A DNA stretch of 5,080 nucleotides from CG2-30-36-39 sp964433225 (lineage in GTDB: Bacteria; Patescibacteriota; Microgenomatia; UBA1400; PJMF01): the NCBI GenBank assembly GCA_964433225.1, contig CAYSQA010000019.1, forward strand, positions 1 through 5,080, read 5' to 3'. Positions 1 to 5,080 of this stretch are shown here, piece after piece (position 1 is the stretch's first letter; every line of letters begins with the position of its first letter). The notes below the pieces were generated by a model. It was given only the letters and a program-made list of their open reading frames with translations, searched no databases and had not been told where the DNA came from. The translations under genes were made by a program, and so were the position numbers.

Positions 1-20
1 TTTAGAAAAAAATAACAAAT

Positions 21-1013
21 ATGATCAAAAAAAACATTGTTGCTTCAGGAGTTAACTACCTTTACGGAATTGTTTTAGGAATTGCAGAAATTATTCCCGG
101 GGTGAGTGGTTCCACTTTAGCCTTACTTTTTGGTATTTACGATGACTTTATTGAGTTACTTTATCAAGGGACTGAGTTTGCCAAGTATTTATTGTTGTTT
201 TTAATTGGAAGAAAAAACCTTGTTGCTGTCAAAAAGCAGTTTTTAATTATTCGTTGGTGGCCATTTGGGGTACCTTTAGTTTTAGGAATGTTTTCATCGA
301 TCTTAGCCCTTTCCTCAGTAATGACTTGGTTATTGATCACCTACACCAGTCAGCTTTATGCGGTTTTGTTTGCTTTGTCATTACCTACAATTAAGATTGT
401 TTATCGCCAAATGGAAAAGAAATCAGTTGCTAACTTTACTATTGCTTCAGTAACTTCCTTGGCTTTACTGTTGGTTTTTGTTTCATTCCTGGGTGGTGGC
501 ACTAATGTTTACCAACCTCATCCCTTATATTTATTTTTTGGTGGTCTAGTGGCTATTTCAGCCATGGTACTTCCAGGAGTAAGTGGTTCTTTTATGTTGC
601 TAATCTTGGGTCTTTATACCTATGTAATTGGTTTAGTTTCTCAGTTAGTTCATGGCTCGTTTGTGGTGGGTGACATTGTGAATTTGCTGTTTTTGGTGGC
701 TGGCTTTGGTGCTGGATTTTTGACTACGGTGAGAGTTTTAAAAATAGCTTTTGCTAAGTATCGAGATAAATTGATGGCAGTATTACTAGGTTTACTGATT
801 TCTTCTTGGTATGTTTTATGGCCTTTTGTTAAAGTAACTGAAGTTATCAATGATGAACCAGTAGTAGTAAAAATTTCTCCTTTAGAATTTGGTTTAGCTA
901 ATAGTTTACTAATTTTATTAGTTATCGCAGTCATAGCTTTTTTGGTTGGTAAATTACAATTCTTAATTGATAAAAAACAGAAGCCAGTTGATGATGGCTT
1001 TGATCGTTTGTAA
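21..1013 (+). CDS. DUF368 family polytopic membrane protein (PopT-like undecaprenyl-phosphate translocase family)
   Basis: This 330-aa, very hydrophobic protein sits in the cytoplasmic membrane. Seen: two copies of the DUF368 signature, IPGVSGS at residues 25-31 and LPGVSGS at 184-190. Each is followed by a hydrophobic run ending in a G-(I/L)-Y motif (GIY 38-40, GLY 197-199), so the fold is an internal duplication. Further membrane segments lie near residues 82-106, 110-128, 140-158, 220-236, 250-268 and 290-310, and the C-terminus is charged. Known for the family: DUF368 proteins (PopT) have been implicated in returning the lipid carrier undecaprenyl phosphate across the membrane for reuse in cell-wall and glycan synthesis. 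That specific role here is inferred from family membership. The start at 21 is the first ATG after an in-frame TAG at positions 3-5. No Shine-Dalgarno sequence precedes it; the leader is A-rich. A Nudix gene follows after 19 nt on the same strand, suggesting co-transcription. Confidence 0.9.
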   Translation: MIKKNIVASGVNYLYGIVLGIAEIIPGVSGSTLALLFGIYDDFIELLYQGTEFAKYLLLFLIGRKNLVAVKKQFLIIRWWPFGVPLVLGMFSSILALSSVMTWLLITYTSQLYAVLFALSLPTIKIVYRQMEKKSVANFTIASVTSLALLLVFVSFLGGGTNVYQPHPLYLFFGGLVAISAMVLPGVSGSFMLLILGLYTYVIGLVSQLVHGSFVVGDIVNLLFLVAGFGAGFLTTVRVLKIAFAKYRDKLMAVLLGLLISSWYVLWPFVKVTEVINDEPVVVKISPLEFGLANSLLILLVIAVIAFLVGKLQFLIDKKQKPVDDGFDRL

Positions 1014-1032
1014 GTAAAAAAATAATAATTTT

Positions 1033-1464
1033 ATGAGCTATCAGTGGAGTCCAAAATTTTGGCGTGCTTGGTTAACTCAAGCGCCAATATTATGTGTTGA
1101 TGTAGTTATTTTCAACGATAGCAATGAAGTTTTGTTAGTTAAAAGAGCCACAGAACCATTTAAGGGTTTTTGGCATTTGCCTGGTGGAATTATTAGAAAA
1201 GGAGAATCTTTAAAATTAGCACTTCAAAGAGTAATTGCTTTTGAAGTTGGTTTGAAGAAATTTAAAGTAATAGAACAAGTGGGTATTTTTGATGACCCTC
1301 AAAGAGATCCTAGAGGTCATTTTATTACAGTTGCCTTTCGAGTGAGTACCAGTGAAAAAGTTAATGAGTTTAATTCCCAGCAAGAAGAGATCAAGTTTTT
1401 TAAGCTTTTGCCAACTAAGTTGGGTTTTGATGCTCAGCAAATCATTAATCAAGCTAAAAAATAA
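1033..1464 (+). CDS. Nudix hydrolase, GDP-mannose mannosyl hydrolase-like, with atypical Nudix box
   Basis: This 143-aa soluble single-domain protein is of normal length for a small Nudix hydrolase. The Nudix box spans residues 52-74: G52, E58 and R66 match the consensus, but the Glu after that Arg is V67 and the first Glu of the EE pair is F70. Only the last Glu (E71) remains, followed by G73-L74. This is the pattern of GDP-mannose mannosyl hydrolases (Gmm/GDPMH), which keep only the last Glu as metal ligand. By eye, and from memory of E. coli Gmm, other shared positions are D23, R38, the FW-x-LPGG stretch (46-52), H96-F97 and a Gln at 116 in the place of the metal-binding Gln. The Gmm catalytic His position is Gln117 here, so the substrate is uncertain. 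Known for Gmm: it cleaves GDP-mannose to GDP and mannose. There is no clear ribosome binding site in the 19-nt A/T spacer after the DUF368 gene. The pair could be a small envelope-glycan unit, which is inference. Confidence 0.8.
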   Translation: MSYQWSPKFWRAWLTQAPILCVDVVIFNDSNEVLLVKRATEPFKGFWHLPGGIIRKGESLKLALQRVIAFEVGLKKFKVIEQVGIFDDPQRDPRGHFITVAFRVSTSEKVNEFNSQQEEIKFFKLLPTKLGFDAQQIINQAKK

Positions 1465-1500
1465 AATCAGCCCTTCTTAATTGAATGGGAAGGGCTGATT
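1465..1500. terminator. Shared convergent terminator hairpin
   Basis: A perfect 12-bp inverted repeat (1465-1476 with 1489-1500, core CAGCCCTTC/GAAGGGCTG) encloses a 12-nt loop. It lies between the stop of the + strand Nudix gene (1464) and the stop of the - strand enolase gene (1516). Read on the - strand, the hairpin is followed at once by a U-rich run (complement of 1455-1466), a textbook intrinsic terminator for the enolase operon. On the + strand the only T run (1512-1517) begins about 11 nt past the stem, so termination in that direction should be weaker. Confidence 0.85.
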
Positions 1501-1515
1501 GGTCTAAATTGTTTT

Positions 1516-2121
1516 TTAAGCCTGAGGGGAATTATCTTCTTCAACTACTGGTGTTTCCTCCATTGGTTGTGGGTTAGTAGGTTGGCTTGGTGCAACTGTT
1601 TCTGCACTAGGACTAATTTCAGCGACCGTTGAGTTAATTGCTTCTTGAATGTCAGTGGCTACAGCTTCTGTTTCTGCTGGTTGTGTTGGAGGAACACTAG
1701 GAGCTGCTACTGGTGGGGCTGGATTATTCATTGGTGGCTGGGGAGCAACTCCTAGACCAGTAATTGGTTGAGTTGGAGTTGATGCTGGAGTTTCACCTAA
1801 TGATAAGTTTTGAATTGGAGGTGGAGTGGTTGCCTGAGTTGGTTGCTCTGTAGCAGCAACTACTGGTTGTGTGTTAGCAGGCTGAGAATTCGGATTGACT
1901 TTAGTCTGGTCAACAGTTGGTGGAACTGATGCAGTGGGAGTAGTCACTGGCGTTTGTTGGACCGGATTAGCAGTTGTTTCTTGATTCATGAAAGGATTAA
2001 CTGCTGCTTGTTGTTGGTCAGTAGTTGGTTGAGGTGGATCCTGAATAGGTGTAACTGATGGTTGGACTTGATCACCTGTGACTTGGTTAGTAATAGGGTC
2101 TTGGGGAGGGGTTTGATTCAT
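1516..2121 (-). other. Low-complexity tail of enolase; possible in-frame internal gene (201 aa)
   Basis: From the ATG at 2121 to the shared TAA, the enolase frame encodes 201 residues beginning MNQTPPQDP. The stretch is rich in Pro, Gln, Thr, Ala, Val and Asn and has a single Phe with no Trp or Tyr. It has few charges except near the end (EETPVVEEDNSPQA). No signal peptide, membrane segment or known domain is seen; residues around TDIQEAINSTVAEI could form one short amphipathic helix. The segment starts just where the enolase fold ends and has its own strong ribosome binding site. It may therefore be translated separately as well as being the tail of the fusion. Function unknown. Confidence 0.5.
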
Positions 2122-2993
2122 ATTTTCTCCTTCCAGCATTTGCTGTTCAATTTCTAAATAAATATCCGCTAAACGGTTGTATTTTTCTACGGACTCTCCT
2201 CTATTTGTTGGTCCAAACTTAATAAAATCTGCACCAATCCCAACAGCGAAGTCAGCTAAAAAGTCGTCATTGGTTTCACCACTGCGTTGTGAAACCACCA
2301 CGCTCCAGCCAGCATCTCTGGCTGTTTTAACTGCTTGGATCGCTTCAGTGACCGTCCCGATCTGACTTGGTTTGATCATAATAGCATTGGCATAACTATT
2401 TTGGATAGCATTTTGAATTCTAGAGTTGCTAGAAACAGTAAAGGCATCCATGGCTATTTTGGTTGAAGAACCAAACTCTTTGGTAAATTCTTGCCAAAGA
2501 CTCAGATCTTGAATGGTGAATGGATCTTCAAAATAAGTTAAATTATATTTTTCTTTCAAGTTTTTATAAAAATCATAGATTTCTTTGTTGGTATAAACGG
2601 TTGATTTATCTCTTAAAACATATTTTCCTCGATTGACCAAGTTTTCTGCTCCAGCATCCAACCCAAAGAAAAAATCTCTGGAAAGAATGTAATCTGTCCT
2701 GTGAGCTGCTTCAATCATGAACTCAAAAACATCAACATTTTTTTGTAATGATGGTGTAAATCCACCCAGAACTCCAGTTGAGTAACTAGCTTTTCTGTCT
2801 TTGAGTAGTTGTTGTAAATTGGTGCGCAAACCATCTTCTATCTCCAAAGAAACCCGGTAGTCCATATGACTAGCTGGAATAATGAGAAATTCTTGTAAAT
2901 CAAGATTGTTTGAACCATATTTTCCCCCATTAATTAAACCAAAAATACAGGTTGGGATTTTTAGATAGTTGGCAAGATGATATTGTTCAAATA
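1516..2993 (-). CDS. eno: Enolase-family protein, middle and C-terminal part, with ~200-aa low-complexity tail (same gene as 3094-3548)
   Basis: This is the downstream part of one enolase gene interrupted by the N run. The frame is open from the gap to the TAA at 1516, so the ATG at 2865 is internal (Met177 of the reconstructed 625-aa protein). Residues 152-173 carry the enolase signature (INGG, then NN-x-D-x-QEF). The barrel runs to about residue 422 and retains the metal ligands D246, E289 and D316, the catalytic base K341, R370-S371 and K392. Unusual replacements are Tyr159 for the active-site His, V208-L209 for the D-E of GDEGG (L209 replaces the general-acid Glu), A317 for the second Asp of the DD pair, and Gln369 for the His of SHRSGET. 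Normal enolases are about 430 aa. Here residues 423-625 form a Pro/Gln/Thr/Ala/Val/Asn-rich, probably disordered tail ending acidic. Known role: 2-phosphoglycerate to phosphoenolpyruvate in glycolysis. Because of the substitutions, activity is uncertain. Transcription ends at the hairpin at 1465-1500. Confidence 0.88.
2127..2134 (-). promoter_or_regulatory. Internal Shine-Dalgarno sequence at the enolase/tail junction
   Basis: On the - strand GGAAGGAG lies 5 nt before the in-frame ATG at 2121. It is as good as the site in front of the PGI/PMI gene and much better than those of the DUF368, Nudix and enolase starts in this window. It encodes Glu-Gly-Glu of the junction peptide, so chance from Glu/Gly codons is possible. 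Confidence 0.5.
2939..2993. repeat. 55-bp direct repeat, copy at left contig end
   Basis: These 55 bases are identical to 3094-3148 and run exactly to the first N. The copy is the dovetail end of the left contig, not a biological repeat: it encodes the same enolase residues (about 134-152) as the right copy. Confidence 0.95.
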
Positions 2994-3093
2994 NNNNNNN
3001 NNNNNNNNNNNNNNNNNNNNNNNNNNNNNNNNNNNNNNNNNNNNNNNNNNNNNNNNNNNNNNNNNNNNNNNNNNNNNNNNNNNNNNNNNNNNN
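2994..3093. other. 100-N scaffold gap (spurious, inside the enolase gene)
   Basis: Exactly 100 unknown bases lie between two contig ends that overlap perfectly by 55 bp. In the scaffold the gap seems to break the enolase gene into two ORFs. If 2939-3093 is removed (155 nt), codon phase is kept, since the upstream part has its codon low positions at 0 mod 3 and the downstream part at 1 mod 3. The protein then reads IPTCIF-GLINGGKYGSNN without loss against the enolase family. The round size suggests a placeholder inserted by the scaffolder, not a measured distance. Confidence 0.93.
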
Positions 3094-3148
3094 CCAAAAA
3101 TACAGGTTGGGATTTTTAGATAGTTGGCAAGATGATATTGTTCAAATA
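3094..3148. repeat. 55-bp direct repeat, copy at right contig start
   Basis: This copy is identical to 2939-2993 and begins at the first base after the N run. Sequence beyond the shared 55 bases continues only on this side, as expected for a contig overlap. The length would fit a k-mer overlap left unmerged by a de Bruijn assembler, although the k value is a guess. Confidence 0.95.
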
Positions 3149-3548
3149 GTCTTTGATAAACAGACATCCCTAGGGAAGCAGAACCTGCTTTGAAAATAGT
3201 TTGAGAAAGTGCTGCGAGAGTATTGGCTCCATACTGAGTTTTTAATTCAGTACCATCAAAACCTAGTAAGAGTTGATCTAATTGGTCTTGCTGAGTAGGA
3301 TCTTGGCCAATTAACTGTGGAGCGATGGCTTGGTTAATTGTTTGGACCGCTTTTTGTACCCCCTTACCACTTTTATGATCTGGGTCATTATCTAAGAGGA
3401 CCTTGGCCTCGTAAGGAAATGAAGATGAACCATTGGAGACTGAGCTCTCAACCATAAAACCATCGTCTGTCCAAATTGAGACACTGATGGTGGGATTTCC
3501 TTGAGAATCTAAAATTTCTTTAGCAAGTATTGCTCTAATAGCAGACAT
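3094..3548 (-). CDS. eno: Enolase-family protein, N-terminal part (same gene as 1516-2993)
   Basis: This holds residues 1-151 of the reconstructed 625-aa enolase. Seen: the N-terminal capping domain begins with the family pattern A-x-EILDSQGNPT (residues 9-20, enolase consensus REI-x-DSRGNPT). Next come the active-site loop NGSSSFPYEA (39-48, consensus SGASTG-x-x-EA), GKGV (61-64), a DGTE motif (98-101) and GAN (107-109), ending in YLKIPTCIF just before the metal-binding barrel. The last codon is split at the gap edge and is completed by base 2938 once the 55-bp overlap is collapsed, giving Gly152 in phase. The ATG at 3548 is the natural start because it aligns with other enolase N-termini. 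Only a weak GTGAG-like sequence precedes it, and a TATAGT element sits 6 nt upstream. The gene lies 47 nt after the PGI/PMI gene on the same strand. I see no sign of a real break. Confidence 0.9.
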
Positions 3549-3554
3549 AGTCTC

Positions 3555-3560
3555 ACTATA
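3555..3560 (-). promoter_or_regulatory. Possible -10 element for enolase (near-leaderless)
   Basis: TATAGT on the - strand stands 6 nt before the enolase ATG, in the 47-nt spacer after the PGI/PMI gene. Initiation at the usual distance would place the transcript start at or next to the ATG, giving a leaderless mRNA. This would fit the lack of a strong ribosome binding site. No convincing -35 element is seen, so the call is tentative. Confidence 0.3.
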
Positions 3561-3595
3561 CCGAATTTTTATTGATCAGACTAGTAACTATCCTC

Positions 3596-4681
3596 TTATT
3601 TTTTAATTTCTTCTTTGAAATAATCAACAAAAGGAATTGGACTAGGATCAAGCCCCTCTAGAATACTGAGGTAAAATCCAGCATAAGCTAATAAAGTGAT
3701 TAGTTCAAAGACTTGAGTTAATTTTGTCTCACTCACTAGTTCTATTTTCATGGTTTCAATATCATTGTTCTCAACTACTTGTTGGGTAACCTCAATTCTT
3801 TTTTGGTTTCTAGCTAGGTAAAGCTTGGAATAAAAAAACAAGAAAAAATGAGTAGTAGCATTTGACTTGGGGAATTTTAGACCTTCCATCAGATGATGAT
3901 TCAATTCAGGAACAATTTTATAATCGGCAAAGATTTTGGCATTTTCATTCCACTGGTTAGCTGCAACATGAAGTCCTCCAATGAGAAATTCACTGCCGAC
4001 AAAAACAGGTCGTCTTTCGATACTGGCAAAAGCTAATAATTTAGCTTTATTTTCTTGCTGTTTAGTTTCAACATTTAGGGTTTCGGAAGTTTGTAAAATG
4101 GTATGAATGATTTGTTCAATTTCTTCCTCATGAATTTTAGTAATACCGGTAGCATTCATTAAACCAAACAAGCCAATAATGGCATAACCAATCGCCATTC
4201 TTGGTTGATTGGAAGGATTGTAGATTGGGTCAATAATGTAACTTGGATAGTTATTTTCTTTAGCTATTTTTTCCAATTCTCCGCCAGCGCAAATGACCGC
4301 AACCTGAGTTTTTTTGGCTTTAACTTGTTGAACACAGTTAATTACTTCCTCGGTGGTTCCAGAATAGCTTGAAAGAATCACTAAGGTATGTTGGTCAGCA
4401 TATGCTGGGAGAGTGTAACTATTATAGATTTCAAAAGGGACGGTTAATTTTTCTTTAAACAAATGCTTAAAAACATCAGCACCAATTGCCGAACCACCCA
4501 TCCCAACCAAAATCACATTATTAATTTTTTCTTGATGTGCAATGGTGATTTTTTTAGTTTTTTCCCAAGCATCTCTAACTTGATCTGCTAAGGCTTCGAT
4601 TGAGCCGAGCATATTAGATTTATCTAATTCAGCAATTTTTTCTCTAGAGTCTAAAACTGAGGTATTATTGAGTTTATCCAT
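3596..4681 (-). CDS. Bifunctional phosphoglucose/phosphomannose isomerase (SIS domain)
   Basis: This cytoplasmic enzyme of the PGI/PMI family is expected to interconvert glucose-6-P or mannose-6-P with fructose-6-P. Its 361 aa are within the usual range for this short family and much smaller than classical Pgi. Seen: the first SIS domain has the sugar-phosphate loop VGMGGSAIGAD (59-69), YTLP (89-92) and SYSGTTEE (105-112). CAGGELEKIA (131-140) and QPR (159-161) follow, the Arg being a known active-site residue. The second half carries QWNENAK (243-249, catalytic Glu246), PELNHH (258-263, catalytic His in this motif) and the C-terminal ILEGLDPSPIPFVDYFKEEIKK with the family's conserved Lys (probably K356). 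No key residue appears missing. The start is fixed by a strong AAAGGAG 6 nt upstream. The gene lies 15 nt after the Nudix gene and 47 nt before enolase, all on one strand, consistent with a glycolytic/sugar-nucleotide operon. Classical single-function Pgi is excluded by length and motifs. Confidence 0.93.
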   Translation of the reverse strand: MDKLNNTSVLDSREKIAELDKSNMLGSIEALADQVRDAWEKTKKITIAHQEKINNVILVGMGGSAIGADVFKHLFKEKLTVPFEIYNSYTLPAYADQHTLVILSSYSGTTEEVINCVQQVKAKKTQVAVICAGGELEKIAKENNYPSYIIDPIYNPSNQPRMAIGYAIIGLFGLMNATGITKIHEEEIEQIIHTILQTSETLNVETKQQENKAKLLAFASIERRPVFVGSEFLIGGLHVAANQWNENAKIFADYKIVPELNHHLMEGLKFPKSNATTHFFLFFYSKLYLARNQKRIEVTQQVVENNDIETMKIELVSETKLTQVFELITLLAYAGFYLSILEGLDPSPIPFVDYFKEEIKK

Positions 4682-4687
4682 ATATTT

Positions 4688-4694
4688 CTCCTTT
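4688..4694 (-). promoter_or_regulatory. Strong ribosome binding site of PGI/PMI
   Basis: AAAGGAG on the - strand, 6 nt before the ATG at 4681, decides the start of the isomerase gene. It lies in the 15-nt spacer after the stop of the upstream Nudix gene, so the two are probably read from one message. Confidence 0.8.
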
Positions 4695-4696
4695 TT

Positions 4697-5080
4697 TTAT
4701 TTGAGATACTCTTTAAGTTTCTCAATAGTTATTTTTGTATTTTTAAAAGCTAGATTGTTAGGTATTTCTTCAAGTGAAAACCAGGCTAGTTCCTCAACGT
4801 CATCTTGAGGAATTGGTTCCTGATCTAGTTTAATTAGTTTGGCTTTAAAAATTAAAGGTATCACGGGTAGGTCATTATAAATATCCGCAACTGAGCCAAT
4901 GTATTTTTCTATTTCAATATCTAAGCCGGTTTCTTCTTTCATTTCTCTAGCGATTCCTTCTTCAACAGTTTCTCCAGGATCAACAAAACCTCCTAACATA
5001 TCCCAAGCTCCCTTACTTGGAGCTTTTTTTCTTTTGGCTAATAAGATTTTTTTATCTTTAATTAAAGCAATTGAAGTAGC
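4697..5080 (-). CDS. Nudix hydrolase, canonical Nudix box (5' end outside window)
   Basis: The frame stays open to the window edge, so the gene is partial: 127 residues are visible, and the ATG at 4999 is internal because conserved sequence precedes it (ATSIALIKDKKILLAKR, then SKGAWDM). The Nudix box is complete: GGFVDPGE (visible residues 30-37) and then REMKEETGL (45-53), with all three metal-binding Glu residues. The rest has the usual strand after the box (PVIPLIFKAKL) and an E-E-L-A-W-F motif (residues 94-99) typical of the small Nudix fold. Known for the family: hydrolysis of nucleoside diphosphates linked to another group. The GGFVDPGE form is reminiscent of NADH pyrophosphatase and ADP-ribose-type members, but no zinc-binding cysteines are visible and the substrate cannot be assigned. 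It is the first visible gene of the - strand cluster, 15 nt before PGI/PMI. Its box is intact, unlike that of the + strand Nudix protein. Confidence 0.85.
   Translation of the reverse strand, partial: ATSIALIKDKKILLAKRKKAPSKGAWDMLGGFVDPGETVEEGIAREMKEETGLDIEIEKYIGSVADIYNDLPVIPLIFKAKLIKLDQEPIPQDDVEELAWFSLEEIPNNLAFKNTKITIEKLKEYLK

Noticed and set aside
650..934. 94-aa open frame on the - strand inside the DUF368 gene
   Set aside because: It is an antisense shadow of a strong membrane-protein gene, has no recognisable motif, and no good ribosome binding site.
1216..1452. 78-aa open frame on the - strand inside the Nudix gene
   Set aside because: It lies opposite the Nudix box and C-terminal region of a clear gene and resembles no family.
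1516..2121. Tandem peptide repeats or a collagen-like or surface-anchor motif in the enolase tail
   Set aside because: The composition is biased, but I found no regular repeat unit, no LPXTG-type motif and no membrane segment.
2177..2365. 62-aa open frame on the + strand inside enolase
   Set aside because: It is antisense to the conserved SQRSGET and IKFG region of enolase, so its openness is explained by the opposite strand.
2939..3148. 55-bp direct repeats as target-site duplication or attachment sites of a mobile element
   Set aside because: The copies run exactly to the N run on each side and encode the same enolase residues. An unmerged contig overlap explains them fully.
1516..3548. 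Enolase as a pseudogene or two split genes
   Set aside because: After collapsing the overlap there is one uninterrupted frame with all structural motifs in order. Nothing but the assembly gap breaks it.
4697..4999. Nudix gene starting at the ATG at 4999
   Set aside because: Conserved Nudix sequence (ALIKDKKILLAKR and SKGAW) lies upstream in the same frame to the window edge, so that Met is internal.

Overview
The window is AT-rich bacterial DNA with tightly packed genes, short spacers and only TAA stops. It carries a short bifunctional phosphoglucose/phosphomannose isomerase, a divergent enolase and two small Nudix hydrolases. This mix looks like a small-genome environmental lineage, and Patescibacteria/CPR (perhaps Microgenomates) is my best guess. 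That placement is inference, because no rRNA or marker gene is present. A 100-N run marks the sequence as an assembled metagenomic or draft scaffold.

Left module, + strand (21-1464): a polytopic DUF368-family membrane protein (PopT-like undecaprenyl-phosphate translocase family) is followed after 19 nt by a Nudix protein. The Nudix box of that protein is degenerate in the manner of GDP-mannose mannosyl hydrolases. The module ends at a 12-bp hairpin (1465-1500), which also serves as a strong terminator for the opposing operon.

Right module, - strand (5080 down to 1516): a 5'-truncated canonical Nudix hydrolase lies 15 nt upstream of a bifunctional PGI/PMI. A 47-nt spacer then leads to an enolase-family gene. 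The co-oriented layout suggests a sugar-phosphate/glycolysis operon.

The enolase gene is the most interesting object. It appears split by the 100-N gap (2994-3093), but the 55 bases before the gap are identical to the 55 bases after it. Collapsing that overlap restores a single open frame of 625 codons plus stop, with no residue missing from the enolase alignment. The gap is therefore almost certainly an assembly artefact.

The reconstructed protein has two unusual properties. First, several catalytic residues are replaced (His159 to Tyr, the general-acid Glu to Leu, the late His to Gln, in yeast terms), while the metal ligands and substrate lysines remain. Second, an in-frame low-complexity tail of about 200 residues, rich in Pro/Gln/Thr/Ala, follows the barrel. 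Exactly at the junction sits a strong Shine-Dalgarno sequence and an ATG, so the tail may also be made as a separate 201-aa protein. No RNA genes, CRISPR arrays or mobile elements are visible, and there is no gene-free stretch over 300 bases.
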